64,000 nt of DNA from Gnetum montanum (taxonomy: Eukaryota > Streptophyta > Gnetopsida > Gnetales > Gnetaceae). The stretch's first letter is position 1. Each line of letters begins with the position of its first letter. Below are positions 36,011 to 48,841 of the stretch, piece by piece. Location of the stretch: positions 251,218-315,217 of the forward strand of contig MNCI01028890.1 in the NCBI GenBank assembly GCA_015680685.1. The letters run 5' to 3'. The position numbers were made by a program, and so were the translations under genes. The notes beneath the pieces were generated by a model. The model was not told the DNA's origin. It was given only the letters and a program-made list of their open reading frames with translations, and ran no database searches.

Positions 36011-37440
36011 TCAAAACATGAATCCATTTTCCACTAAGAAAACATCTAGTCCCAATTCGAAACAACAACTTTCTATTAGGATGATCTCCTTTATTCATAT
36101 TCCTCATGAATGCATAAGAATTTAATTCAATAACATCCTTAATTTTTGGAGCATTAGGATTGCCTCTCTTAAGACCTTGGCTTGATGTCTCCCCCACCTC
36201 CATGGTTTGCACATCTTTACCATTGGATGCCTTGTGAAGTAAACATTCCCATCGCTTGTATCTCCATTCTTCATAATTAAAGCACTGGAGTTGTGATGAG
36301 CTACTACTTTGACCCTTGCCTCCATTACCTTGGTCCTTCTTGGATTTGTCCTCATTATCATCTCTTTTAGTATTCTTGTCATGGTTATCATCCTTATCTT
36401 TAGATTTGGAGTTGGATCTCTTCTTCTTTTCCTTAGAAGTTTGTTTGCTCCTATTTCCAAATCCACTTAATTTCTTCTTGATATTAACTATTAAATCATA
36501 AGTCTCAACAAGGGTTTGTGGGTCATAAAAGAATAAATCTTGTTGATATATCATTTTACGATCTCCTAAAAAGATTAAAACATGCTCATACTCCTTTTAG
36601 TTCACCTTAGCTTGATGGAATAGATCACAAAATTTGATGCAAAATTCTTTAACATCCTTGTTAGGTTACCTTAGGAATTTTAACTTCATAATAGTCTCTT
36701 ATCTCTAAAAAGACTATTAAAATTTTCTTTCAACTTGTATTTTCTCATATCCCAATTTTTTATGGATTAACTGTTTCATCTTTCATAACCATGGGATTCA
36801 TTTTCTTAACAAGTAGAAGCCATACCTTCTACTTTAAAATAAATAATAGATATCTTCAAGGTATTTGGTGCCTCTTCAAATTGGAAATGCTTCTCAAGTG
36901 TCTTCAATCAAATTGTAAAAGAATTGGTATCATTTACATCATTGAAAGTCTTCAACCTTATGTATGGAAGTTTTGCAATATTTCTAAATACTTTGGCAAG
37001 CCTTACCTCATCCCTGTTATTAATCTTGCTAAGAGAAGAGATACTTACTATAGTTGAAGCCCTTATAATTCTCATATGAGGACTAGGATTTCCCACCATT
37101 GAAATCCTTGGTTGATGAGTTCATATACTCCCATAGCTAGATTATCCTTCCTCATCATCTACTCCATCTATGTTTGGTTGCGAAACTTCTTCATATGAGA
37201 ATGCATGCACTTCACCTCCACATGTCTAGATATGACTATGATTGGAATTCATTTCTACCTTTAAACTAATTTTATCTAATCAAGAAGCCATCATCTAGAA
37301 GGTTGACTTCATGCTCTCTATGTTCCTATTGATATCTTACACCTATTTCTTCTTGGGTGTCATAAAGAATTCACAAAATCCTCAACCAATTCCAAGCAAT
37401 GATAAACCTAAAGCTCAACACAACATTTCAATAACACAAA
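36010..37440 (-). pseudogene. Element J gag (broken)
   Basis: The capsid part lies at about 37000-36500, with KTFNDVNDTNSF, then FQFEEAPNTLKISI. A 186-codon open stretch (36554-36000) contains the end of capsid (DPQTLVETYDLIVNIKKKL), a long Lys/Asp/Ser-rich linker, and a nucleocapsid knuckle reading CFNYEEWRYKRWEC. This fits CX2CX4HX4C with the second Cys and the His both Tyr. Both changes are transitions. The start codon is not certain. Confidence 0.75.
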
Positions 37441-37452
37441 GCTCTAATACCA
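37441..37452 (-). other. Element J primer-binding site, initiator-Met type
   Basis: Sense TGGTATTAGAGC differs from the standard plant retroelement initiator-Met site TGGTATCAGAGC by one C-to-T change. It lies four bases from the LTR end at 37457. Confidence 0.85.
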
Positions 37453-37456
37453 ATAG

Positions 37457-37471
37457 TGCTAGAATAAGTTC
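37457..37471 (-). repeat. Element J 5' LTR, first 15 bp before F insertion
   Basis: TGCTAGAATAAGTTC. The last five bases are the TSD of element F. The LTR resumes after F with ATTCCACTT (from 56532), which aligns with GGTTCACTCCAG of the 3' LTR at 32942. Confidence 0.8.
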
Positions 37472-38994
37472 TGTGACCCCTCATCCTACTATTTCTAGTA
37501 AGGATGAAGTGATGTCTATGACCACTAGTAATAACACAACAGAAGCATGATATACTAAAAGCTAATGATGCATAAAAATATGTTAAGAATAAAACACTCA
37601 ACAAATATAATATTATGAAACGTCAAAATACATAAAATCCATGCCAAACTAAAGACTAAGCATACTTTTCAATTTATAAAACTGCATGTTTCTACATAAA
37701 CTAAAACTTGGTACTACTTTCATAAGATACAAAACATAAACATCATCATAAACATAAGAGTATAGTAAGGATCATACAAATATGAACAATCCACAATACT
37801 ACATATGAAAACATATATTAACTAATTCTTGAGAATTTCCCTCTCCTATGCTCCCTCTCAATGCTTGCCTACACTCCTATGGGTTCCACTTATAACTAAA
37901 TAAAGTTATTATAATATTGAGTGGGAAGCTTTTACACTTCCCTACTAAATGATTAACAAGTACTGCACTGGAGGAGAGAAATGGGGTACAAGGTAACCTG
38001 CATCAACTATTAGTCTTGCACATTCTCTAAGTAACACATATGCATATGATATCATACATAACACTAGCATAATCCCTACTAAAGCAAACATATAGCCATC
38101 ACATATATATAGAGATATTCACTATTAGACATAATCAATCATATATTTGTTACACCATACCACATGAATCTTTGCTATCATGCCCATGCTATCATACCCA
38201 CTCCATACCAACATGAAACACATGGACTACACAAACATAAATCAATCATAAGATATATTATCAAACTATGACCCAGAAATTGATACCATCACATACACAA
38301 CCCATGTGGTTGCTAGCATATTTGCAATTAGTGTAGCATGTGAAATATTTTCATGAGTGCTTATAATCAATCACTTTCGTATAGGTATTTTATTAGTCTT
38401 TTATTTACTTAATCAGTGCAGGGTCCATTAACCCATGACCTATAATCACTAGTCTTCCGAAGGTCTCACTATAGGGATAAACATACCTATGCCACGTACC
38501 AGCCATAGAGACATACACATCTATGTTCTTCCACTCTTAGAATGAGGCCTAATATAAAAAACTCATTGATGGATCACAATGGGGGACAATCCATAACTAT
38601 CTCCAATATGCCTCATCATCAACTAGTCTATACCCTTATGCTAGTACTACCTACCAATGACCATTACAAATTGCAAAGACATGTATAAATCCAAGCTAAC
38701 TTAACCCATTACATGTCGCAAGTACAAGACATTCAAAACAGTCATAACATGAACACATATAATCACACCTATAGTCATATTCATTCTATGAGAAAAATAC
38801 CACAACTTGACATCACAAAATTTTGTGTCACAACCATACCTCATGAACTACATATAATTCTGTAAAAATGACCACTATTGTAACCTCCAAGATGATATAT
38901 GTCAAAAGAGAAAACAATTCCATGATTAGAAAGTATGTGTTAAGAAGATCCCAATAAGAATAATTTCACCTCAATTAGACTCCTAGAAGCAAAG

Positions 38995-40041
38995 TGGTGC
39001 AAGGGGGTTGCACCTTAACATATCCCAATAGGATCCAATCCACAACTTCCAAGGAAGTATAGCTTAGAAAATAAGAATAACACAATAATATGGAGAAAAT
39101 ATCCCTTATATTAAGATAATTCTCAAAAATACATAGAAAGTACATCAAAGATGAGGAGCCAAGCTCAACTCACAACTCTCCCAAATGATCTTAGAAGCCA
39201 CACTTGTCTCCTCTTAATCCTCAATTGCTCACAATGGTGTCCAAGCTCAAGATAAGACATTTATAAGAGATTCTGCTAACTCTCTCAAGTGCTTTCCATT
39301 ACCTTTCACTCAACTTCCTTGCAAAAGCTCTATTCTTACACAAGCTCTCTTTCCTCAAGAACTCTTTTTCTTGGCCTTTGTTAGGATGTTTGGCCTTCAA
39401 TGTTTTCAATTTGGCCCTTGGCACTATGACACTATAGTCCTTGTCACTATGACACTTGGCACTGTAGCACTTATAATGGTGAATTACATCAATATTTATG
39501 AGCAAATTAAAGTAAAAATCCTAGAAACCTTTTCTCAACTCAACTTAAGATTATTTAGATGTTTCCTGAGTCTTCTTACCTTCTCCTCGGCTATTTCCAT
39601 CTTGATTTGGATATTTCCTAAATTGGAATAATGTTTTCAGAAGTTTCTCCATGTGTTTGGGTCATCTCTAGCTTTTCTAGGACATTTACTATGAAAGCCC
39701 TACTTTTGGGAGAAATATCTATTATTCTTAGTAGATGTCTTCTATGGACTAGAGATGTTTACACTTTAGGGGAGACATCTCTAGAAAGACATCTATCTTT
39801 TTATGGAAATGTCTATCCTGAAGATGCCAAAAATAAAAATGTTTGTTTTGATGTTGGAAGCCTCCGAATGCCTTCCAACAAGTCCCCATAGATCTTGGAA
39901 CCTCCTAAAATCATCAAACTAAGCCAAAAACACCTCCAAACATGCCAAAACATCCAAAAATCATCATTAGAAAAATCAACTCAAAAAGACACATAACACA
40001 TAGGGTAGAGTAAGGGAATCAAAAGAGGTGTTCCTACACTA
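38995..40041 (-). repeat. Element I 3' LTR
   Basis: Starts TGGTGCAAGGGGGTTGCACC and ends GTTCCTACACTA on the plus strand; 1047 bp. It contains ATGTCT/AGACAT words at 39660-39830 like the J LTR. Confidence 0.9.
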
Positions 40042-40429
40042 GCTCTTCCACCCTTAAAAATGTCATGCTTTATGACCTTTCACAAGCTAGAAGGCTCCAT
40101 GTCCCCATGACTCAAGCCCATCACAAAAATCATGACTCAATGAATTACAAATATGAGAATGGATATCATTGGAGGTTTTGGTTTTGAACTTTTCTTGCTC
40201 ATGGGGGCTTCTCTTCATGCCCCATCATGCTTCCTTCATGTAAGCATCTCCTTGGAATTCTTTCCTTGCAACCCCATGATGAATCAAACTTGAAACAAAT
40301 AAAGAATAAGAAAAAGAAAAAGGATTGGGCTTTCTTAATCCAACATCCTCTTTTTGCTTATTTTTCCTCTTCTTCACCTCCTTCTTCTTGGTGTTTGGAA
40401 GACTACCACTTAGCTTCTTTCATCACCAT

Positions 40430-41681
40430 CATGTAGATTACCTTCATGCTACACTTCCATTTTATAGCCAAGACAATCAAGTCCATCATTACACTTCACA
40501 AATTTATCATTGCTATATTCAATAGCAAGCATCTCCAAATTTTGGAAAATCATATCATTATCAATGCCTTCACTTACATCAATAATGACATTCTTACAAT
40601 GAATATCCCAATAGGCATCATCATTAAACAATTTATCATTATTAGTCTTCCTTTCACTAACAATGGCATCAAAAATCACAACATGACTCTCAATCCCATC
40701 ATAATCACCACAATTATCATGATTCCCATCATTATCATTGAACAAACCAATACTAAGCTAAAGTGAAAAACTAGTATCCATCACACTAGCTTCAACATGA
40801 GTGGCATTACTACTATCAACAAGGTTGATCTCACTCTTACTTATCTCTTCATGAATTCTCCCATCCATCTTTTCTCCAACTTGATCTTGAATAAGTGGCT
40901 ATCCAATCTCATCAAAGCTTGAAGGTTCAAGATCCCAAATTAGAGTTTCCAATTCTAATGGTTTCTCCTCTTCAAAGGAATTAGCAACAAGCTCTTCATC
41001 CCACTTTGGAGGTACCAACTCAAAAGGTAAACTCTCCCCCATTGAATTAACATAAAATTCATCAAAAACATCATTAAAGAAATTATTCTTCCACATCCCT
41101 TGGCTAGAAGACTCACCTCTCTCCCATGAGATAGTTTCAACATAACTTAGAATCTCCTTTCCTTTGCCACAAGATGTAGAAAAATTGCGAAAAGAATGAA
41201 TATCACACCTTCTAGTGCTACCCTTGATCCTCCTTGAAGAAGTACCATGATCTTTGCCACTCTCCTTACTTAGATCGTTCACCTCCCATGACTCACGAGG
41301 TAAGAACTCTCCTTGGTCAACAACATACACCATCTTGGATTTTGAAGATCTCTTGGTCCTTTATATGAATTTCTCAGTTCCCTCCCTTGAAACCCTTGAG
41401 TATTGAGCACTCATTCACTTAATAAGAGATACTTAATAAATCCTTTTCTCATTGATCTTTACTTCATCAAACTCTTCATCTTCCTTTCCTTCTTGATGGC
41501 TAGAGGATATTCTATTAATTTCTTCATATTTCTTTCTAATGTTTTTGCAAAATCTTGGTGCTTTTGGACCTTTACTTTAGGAAGAAATTCTTGCATTTTA
41601 GCCACAAAAAGCTTTAAAGGAGTTCTTAAATTCTTGAAGATTTTTTCTAAGCTCTTGATATGTCTTCTTCTTTAGATCCAT
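40430..41681 (-). pseudogene. Element I ORF Y (broken)
   Basis: About 415 codons from ATG 41681 (MDLKKKTYQELRKNLQEF) with few stops; the longest open part is 41333-40899. Segments FELVPPKWDEELVANSFEEE, KPLELETLIWDLEPSSFDEI, and SSRRIKGSTRRCDIHSFRNF match J. The last open part, 40745-40449, ends CLGYKMEV with a TAG. The protein is acidic, mostly hydrophilic, with a basic N-terminus and no motif I recognise. It is the only protein gene of this element, so it may have supported retention or mobilisation; this is speculation. Confidence 0.65.
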
Positions 41682-41814
41682 ACCTAAAGAAACAAGAATG
41701 ATATCCAAAAGCAAATACAAAAATATCCATAACAATGTTCCTTTCATTCAAGGAAAACACCAAGCTTCAACATAAAAGTGTGGAAACCTCTAAACCTTCA
41801 CTTTGATACTAATA

Positions 41815-42791
41815 TGGTGTAGGGGGATTGCACCTTGATAAACACCAATAGGACCCAATCCACAAGTTCCAAGAAGATCTAGCTTAGAAAATTAGAATAA
41901 CACAATAAAATGGAGAAAATATCCCTTACATTAAGATAATTCTCAAAAATACATAAAAAATAGATCAATGATGAGGAGACAAGCTCAACTCACAACTCTT
42001 CCAAGGATATTAGAGATCACACTTTTCCCTTCTTAATCCTCAATTACTCACAATGGAGCCCAATTTCAAGATAAAACACTTATAAGAGATTCTCCTAACC
42101 TCTCTCAAGTGCTCACCCTTGCCTTTCACTCAACTTCCTTACACAAGCTCTCTTTCCTCAAGAGCTCTCTCTCTTGCCCTCTATTGGGATGCTTGGCCTT
42201 TAGTGTTTGCACTTTGGCCCTTGGCACTATAGCACTTACAATGGTGAATTACATCAATATTTATAAGCAACTGAAAGGAAAAATCCTAGAAACCTTTCTT
42301 AACCTCAACTTGAGGTTCTTTATATCTTCCCAAGTCTTGTCATCTTCTCCTTGGCCATTTCCATATTGCTTTGGCTGTATCCTAAATTTGAATAGAGTTT
42401 TTGGAAGTTTCCTCATGTGCTTAGGTCATCTCTAGCTTTGCTAGAATGTCTACTATGAAATCTTTGCTTTTAGAAGAGATGTCTACTATTTTTAGGAGAT
42501 GTCTTCCATGGACTAGAGACATCTACACTTTAGGGGAGATGTCTATCGTTTTGGGAAGATGTCTATCCTGAAGGTGCTAAAAATAAAAATTTTTGTTTTG
42601 ATGCTAGGAGCCTTTGGATGTCTCTCAACAAGTCCCCATAGATCATGGAACCTCCTAAACTCATCAAAAGAAGCCAAAAACACCTCCAAACATGCCAAAA
42701 CATCCAAGAATCATCATAAGAAAAATCAACTAAAAAAGACACATAACACATAGGGTAGAACAAGGGAATTAGAAGAGGTATCCCTACATCA
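41815..42791 (-). repeat. Element I 5' LTR
   Basis: 977 bp. Starts TGGTGTAGGGGGATTGCACC and ends TCCCTACATCA on the plus strand, aligning with 38995-40041. Confidence 0.9.
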
Positions 42792-43994
42792 CAAAGTTAT
42801 GTGCATTTAAAATTTAATTAATAAAATAATAAATAATAATATTTAATTACATCCAGTGATAATTGAGACTTGTAGAAACTCTTGCACAACAATAGGTCCA
42901 TAGAATATAATATTCTAACCATGCTAGCCTTATCAAAATCACATCTAATATTCCATAAGTCCACATCATTTCATACATCACATGTTTATTAATAAACAAT
43001 CTATAACCAAAATTGTAACATTTCAGGAAATCTGCAAAACACCACATCCAAACTCAATCTTCTAATTATCTACCCTACATGCCCACATCACATGATTATA
43101 TATACTAATCAAGTACAAAAATACAAGGAAAATTTAAAGACAACCCACCAATTAAAATTGTTGATATAAAAAGTTTGAAATAAGCATGAAACATTCAAAA
43201 ATCTAGTAAAGCTTTGTTTCTCTCCAACAAGTTTTATACCCACATAGATATGATCACAAGAATTTTAAATCCAGGTTCAAAGTAAAGAAAAAATCCATCT
43301 ATAAAGCTCACAATATAGAAACCCAAATTCTATGAGTAAAGGTATTGAAGGAAATGGTAGAAAAGTATAAAGTTATATGGAGTTATTTTAAAAAAAAAAA
43401 CTATGTATGCATAAAAGTTACTTTTTAAATTTTGGTTAAGCACATCACAAGTAAAACTTGATTTACTTATACTGTACTTTAAAAAAACTATATTTGCATA
43501 AGCTCACTCACTTTTTCTTCCTCAACTAGTACCTTGTACTTTAAACATGTATAACAAATATACTGGGATTCTAGATTAAAATCCATTTTAACCTATGAAC
43601 TCCATATCAAACGCTCTATATATTCACATACTAAAATCACATTCAAACATCACACAATATAGAAATATAGTTCAAATTCATAAATATCAAAATCATACAT
43701 AAATCATAAATGCATACTAAATAGTTTCTCTTGTACCCTAGTCCAACATCCTTGCTAGCAATATCAATTGTTTAACACATTACATAAGTTTAGTGTACAT
43801 AATCATGTTAGTTAAACATGTAAAGATATCATAATTATAACATAAAGGCTAAAGAATCATAACATATAAAGAACAATCATAACAAATTAACTCATCCCTG
43901 ACAAACCACCAAGACTACACATGTAATGTATAAATCATAACTATACTACCATACCCAATGTATCTGGAAGGGATGTAGCACTCTCCCCTCCTTG

Positions 43995-44105
43995 AGAATC
44001 TTCCTCTTGGAAGTTCTAAGGATGAGCTAGATACATGTTAGTCTCCACCTCCTAAGTACCCTTTGAAGCTCTATGTATATTGCACAAAACCTTGACCATA
44101 GATAT
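43995..44105 (-). pseudogene. Element F chromodomain remnant
   Basis: Minus-strand reading: MVKVLCNIHRASKGT, stop, EVETNMYLAHP. It lies at the extreme end of pol, 14 or more bases before the PPT. The arrangement and residues match the C-terminal chromodomain of plant chromoviruses (VKVLW...EATWE-E), with the Trp codon now TAG. The chromodomain would bind histone marks and steer insertion. Confidence 0.75.
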
Positions 44106-46336
44106 AACTTTACTATGTAACTATCACACCATGTGATCAACAATCTCTACTAGCTACTCTACATAACTAACATCAAACTGTAGCTATATCCATGAATGAT
44201 CAATCAATGATGCTTATTAAGCACATAACATTGCAGCATAGATACATGGAATACATTATATACATGTGTCAAACGAGGAGGTAATGCTATCCAATAGGCC
44301 ACTCTCCCAATCTTTTATAGCACCTCAATAGGACTAATTACCTAGGATCCAATTTCTCATTTTTGAAAAATTATGTAAGGTCCTTCAGGGAAGAAACATA
44401 AAGAAATACATGATCCTAATCTAGAAATTCTAATGATATTTGATGCTAATTAGTTTATGCTACCTACCTATCTTATGCAACTCTTAATATATCTCAAATC
44501 TCTTGAACTTACTCTATGGTTTGCCTCGCCAAATCTATGCTCACTTGCTGGTGATCTTTTATGGTATCCCAACATAAAAGTGTTTTACATAGGCTACCAT
44601 ATAAAATCTCATATGGTGCTATCCACAAACTCTTGATAACTATTATTATATACAAATTCAACCATTCGTGGCATATGATCCCAATAATCTCTATACTAAA
44701 ACACATAAGCTCTCAACATGTCCTCAAAAATGTGATTCACTTGGTTAATTTGTCCATCAATTTGTAGATGATATGCTATACTCATGTTTAGTCTTGTACC
44801 GATCTCCTTTTGAAATGCCTACTAGAAATGTAACATGAATCAAGCATGTTTATCACTAATAATCCATCATGGCACACCATGCAACCATACTATCTCTATA
44901 AGAAAGAGATGTGCAATCTTTACTACATTCACTAATGCTCATGTGGTAAGGAAATGGAAAAATTTTGTCAATAAGTTGACAACTTCTAATATAGCATCAT
45001 GACCACTACAAGTTTATGGAAGATCAATAATGAAATCCATATCAATGACATATCATTTCCACTAAGGAATATCATGGGGATGCAAATATCTCCTAGACCT
45101 CTGATGTTCTATCTTCACTTGCTAGTAAATTAAACTTTGAGAGATATACTTTCCTACATTTCTCTTTGATGAGCTACGATATCGCGTAGGTGATATCGCA
45201 TCCCATCTTATTATCTATAAATAAGAGGTAGATTTCCTTGTTCTAGGCACTTAGACTTAGACCCTTAGCTAAACTCTTGTAGTTTTACCATTCTAGAGTT
45301 AGAATAATTTCCATGTGCCTAAAGTAGAAGTCTTAAAGTGAACGGATATTTATTCTAGCAAATTGTACCTAAGCACACATTTGTGTACGACAATAAAGAC
45401 AAACTTTATGATAAACCTTGCAGCATATGGACTAAGCGAAATAGTAATTAATTATTATTGAATGTTTAATTGCTTTCCTAGTTATTTAATTTCTCTCAAC
45501 CCTTGACTCTCCTAGTTAAGTACACTCAGTATGACCGCTTCGAGCATGTGTGTAGCGCTTGGTAACCTAGTAACGATTAGCGTTTGGCAATCCCAGTAAC
45601 GTTGCACTAGTTCAGGATGTGTGCAACAAGTGGGAACGGATACTAGTGTTGGGAACAATTAGAACGTAGTTAGTGAATAGTTAATGAAAGTTAGTCACTT
45701 AGTTCTCTTCATCTTCCCCTATTAGCATAAGACATTAAAAGGATAAAAGATATAAAAGTCATATACCTCAAGCTTACTTAACCATACAACCATGACAATA
45801 CAAGTAAGTTTGGAAAGACAATGATTGATTAACCTTAAGTGTTCCATTAAGGCGCGTAAGCACTTAGTCCTTGGAGTTTGACTGGATCATGCGTGAATGC
45901 TCATATTCATATGGTTGAGTGTAGGGATACCTCACCACTCATCACTCTTCATACCAGGCTACCAATATATCCATTATAAACCCTAGTACATTTTCTAACT
46001 ACCTAGATGCATTTGGTATCTATTCATGTATGTCTCATTCATCAAATTAAATCGTAAAGCTTCTAGAACACATTCTTAATCATTCCTCCATAATACACAA
46101 TGACTATCCATAGAAAATGGTCCATCAAAGGTGATATGCTATCTTAATTCTTAAACCATGGATCCTGGTGTTGTTTCTCTTGAATCTACTCCTACAAATT
46201 TGATTGAGCCATCAAGCTATTAAGCTTACTGGCCATTTTTTGGTGATCATTTGGGATCGCCAACATTTTACCTTTGGGTCTCATGACTAGGATCACGGAA
46301 AAAGAAGGTGTTCCTTCAAACTTGAGTTTAGGTGCC
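44106..46336 (-). pseudogene. Element F integrase (broken, split by solo LTR E)
   Basis: The N-terminal zinc region (KMY, stop, GL, stop, WIYW) is read from about 46020 to 45950. It continues after solo LTR E at 45161 with GMKRNVGKYISQS and QVKIEHQRS. The core follows: MDFIIDLP, GHDAILEVVNLLTKF, and WIISDKHA near 44860. The open stretch 44706-44509 (MAPYE-like IAPYEILYGSLCKTLLCWD) is the core end. The linker from RNase H (46336-46100) has DGPFSMDSHC and NLMNETYMNRY. Confidence 0.8.
45167..45944 (+). mobile_element. Solo LTR E with perfect TSD CTCTT
   Basis: A 778-bp LTR starting TGATGAGC and ending ACTCATCA, flanked by CTCTT at 45162-45166 and 45945-45949. It interrupts the F integrase between GMKR- and the preceding Trp-rich zinc region; joining the flanks restores continuity. 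TATA box CTATAAATAA at 45215-45224. Upstream is a small inverted repeat GATATCGC...GCGATATC-type sequence (45179-45199). No internal region: it was left by LTR-LTR recombination. Confidence 0.95.
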
Positions 46337-47388
46337 TGTTGGTTTGTGGAAACACCAAGGCACAAATACCTCCAAATAAACTCAATGGTAATAGAGTGAA
46401 CTAATCGTAAATGTGTGTTTGTTGTTATGAATGTCAAAATGGTTGGATTTGTGTATGAAACTGTAACTAGTTATCATAAAAATATTTAACTAACTTTGTT
46501 GAATGCTATGAGTCATTAAAAATTCCTATTTTTTCAAGTCACTTAGTTTATATAGTCTCTATAGTATGGTACTTGAAGCAAATAAAATTTTACAAAAATG
46601 CTTGAGTAAAATTATGCCAAAATCTACTCCTAATTTTCCCAAGAGAGAAAGTTCCATAAGAACACTATAAATAGAGTGAGATTCAATGAATTTTAAAAGA
46701 AAGAAGATTTGTGTAGAGTCTCAAATATTTAGGTGAGATAAATTGAACATGATGGAACACTTCACAATAAAGTTATTCCAATTCAATCAAAGTATTACAA
46801 ATTATTCAAACCCTCTAAGCACAACAAGCAATTTCATAAAAGACACTCTTATTAAACTATCAAAATGCTTTATAAACAACAATGTACAAGCTTTTATTTG
46901 GCTAGTTAATAGTTGTCAAGAATTGCAAACAATAGAGCTATAAAAAAAATTCAACAATTTCAAGATTGAAATATCAAAGTGATAAACATTTTTAAAAATG
47001 AACCTATTTCAAATCATCCCAAAGTATCAAATATTTTTCTAGACCCTCTAGACTCAAATAGGCAATTTTATAAAGACATTATTATTAAATTGCTCAATAT
47101 GCTTTTCAAAGATAACATAAGCTCTTATATGGCAACCAAATAGAAGTCTTGAATTGTGTAAAAATAGAGTTATAAGAGCAATCTAGAAAATCTCAAAATT
47201 ACATACCAAGCATGATACTACCTAAACCATTAGCTAAGCAACTAAGCAAAAATGAAAAGAAAAGAACTCACCAAATTAGAAAAAAGCAGCTGAATTGATG
47301 CAATTATTACAAGAAATCTCCAATAATTCTTCAAGGTTTCTTTCAAAATTCTTTCCTAATTCTACCCTTGAAGCCCTTTTTAAAGGTG

Positions 47389-47535
47389 AATTACAAATAT
47401 CTAGGATATTAATGCATAACCATTATTAAAAGTTGTAAATTACAAATATCTAGGATATTAATGCATAACCATTATTAAAAGTTGTAAATTACAAATATCT
47501 AGGATATTAATGCATAACCATTATTAAAAGTTGTA
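47389..47535. repeat. 49-bp tandem repeat, three copies
   Basis: Three essentially identical copies of a 49-bp unit containing TACAAATATCTAGGATATTA, immediately upstream (in the minus direction) of the TATA-like site at 47388. Near-perfect identity implies recent expansion compared with the decayed surroundings. Confidence 0.95.
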
Positions 47536-47759
47536 ATTTCTACAGGAAGTTACGAGAAGTTGGCAAGTGTCCTACCCAATAATCTCCGTTTAAAAAAAAT
47601 GATAACGTTTTCCCTTTTTATAAATTATTGTTAAAACTCATGTTATAACCTTATGTCCACATTATGTCATTTTATAACAAGTCCTTTGGCATCGGTGAAC
47701 AAAATCTTTTATCTTTGTTTTAATATTTAATTATGTTCATCCTGCACATATGTGACAGG

Positions 47760-48840
47760 TGCTAAGACGAGGGTTTATAGCTTGTCGTGTTGCATCCTTC
47801 GTGTCCCTGATGCCGTGGGTGCCGTAGGGAAGAAGAAGAGCGATGGTGGCGATGCTAGTGCGGCAGCAGAGGCATTGGGGCAGTCATAACTGTAATGCAT
47901 CTTACTTCCTAGCCGTCTACACAAAACCGAGCCACAAAACACCACCGGGGCGCATCTCAGCAGTGCGGCAGCTCAGGAACTGCCACAGATTCTCGTCCGC
48001 CTGCAAAGCTTGTTTCCTGCAGTGCCTCTTGTTGCAGGAAATTGCAGATGTTGAACTCGATCTCGCACTGGATAACATGATCGACAAAGTTAAAATTAAC
48101 ATGATGAACAACATCCGTATCAGAATCGACTGCAGAGCCTTCCATTTCCAAAGACCAGCAATTGGCGTTCATGGCAGTGGTGCAAGAGTTCCAATCGACG
48201 CCGAACTCGATATCCGGCAATGGCGCCTGCAATTCTACGGCATGGCTTAGGATTCATCATCCCGCCCGCTTTCAGTCCATTTGAACAGCGTTCCATGTGC
48301 AGAATTTGCTTGGACTTTTAACGAAATAATGTATGAAAGCATTTTTTGAATTCGGAACTCAGCATCGTTGATAACTGCCTTGGCTTGGAAGCGGGCAGCT
48401 TTTTCAGACACAAATGCAAATAATCCTCGTACTTTGATAAAGCAGTTGAAAAATTAAACTCAGGACCTCAACTTGATCGGCTATACTACCTGGTATAAAA
48501 TATCATCATAATAATCAAATATGATGTCTCCATTGTCGTAAGGGATAAATTCCCTGGGCATCTCAAATCCCAGAGTGGCCTTGAGAGTCCAAAAGGATGC
48601 GTTCCTAGACAGGAAAATGCCACAAGCAACAATGGTCTCAGAATAATAAGTTGAGGCTACTTGAGAAAATGCCTGGAGATTTAAAAGCCAGAAATGAAGT
48701 TGTATTTTGTGTTTCTCCTGCAACATGTCTTTGATCATGGCTGTGCATTTCCTTGGTTTCATATCCTGATTCATGGAATCAGATTTTACCATGATTCTTA
48801 GAATCATAACCATCTTTAACAAATTTTTATCTTTCAATTT
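47760..48840 (-). other. GC-rich, coding-like segment in element S (unrecognised)
   Basis: Base composition is markedly richer in G+C than the flanks, especially 47760-48430. On the minus strand an open stretch at 48837-48481 starts just after the SPA-like stop and contains FWLLNLQAFSQVASTYYSE and WTLKATLGFEMPREFIPYD. After a frame change comes LFAFVSEKAARFQAKAVIND, and 48232-47957 contains PLPDIEFGVDWNSC. These look like host coding sequence but I cannot name the gene or genes. A plus-strand open stretch 47843-48250 overlaps and is less convincing. Confidence 0.4.
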
Positions 48841-48841
48841 C

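Larger units (their letters stand above)
38995..42791 (-). mobile_element. Element I: small non-autonomous LTR element encoding only ORF Y
   Basis: A 3.8-kb element with a perfect TSD CAAAG (38990-38994 and 42792-42796); the empty site is seen in the other F LTR (around 55245). LTRs: 38995-40041 (3') and 41815-42791 (5'), related to the LTRs of J. The PBS (sense TAGTATCAAAGT, 41811-41800) is an initiator-Met site with three transitions. A PPT (sense AAGGGTGGAAGAGC) adjoins the 3' LTR. The interior of about 1.76 kb holds ORF Y and no gag, RT or integrase. Confidence 0.9.
37472..43980 (-). repeat. Element F 3' LTR (split by element I)
   Basis: Two parts, 37472-38994 and 42797-43980, match the F 5' LTR in order. 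The plus strand starts TGTGACCCCTCATCCTACT, against TGTAACACCTTGTCCTACT in the 5' LTR, and ends GGGATGTAGCA, against GGGATGTAATA. Excluding element I the LTR is about 2.7 kb, large for a plant Ty3/gypsy element. A purine tract (sense GGAGGGGAGAG, 43981-43991) adjoins it. Confidence 0.88.

Noticed and set aside
47843-48250. Plus-strand open stretch of 135 codons
   Set aside because: It overlaps a minus-strand open stretch in GC-rich DNA, has no recognisable domain, and the gene fragments around it are on the minus strand.
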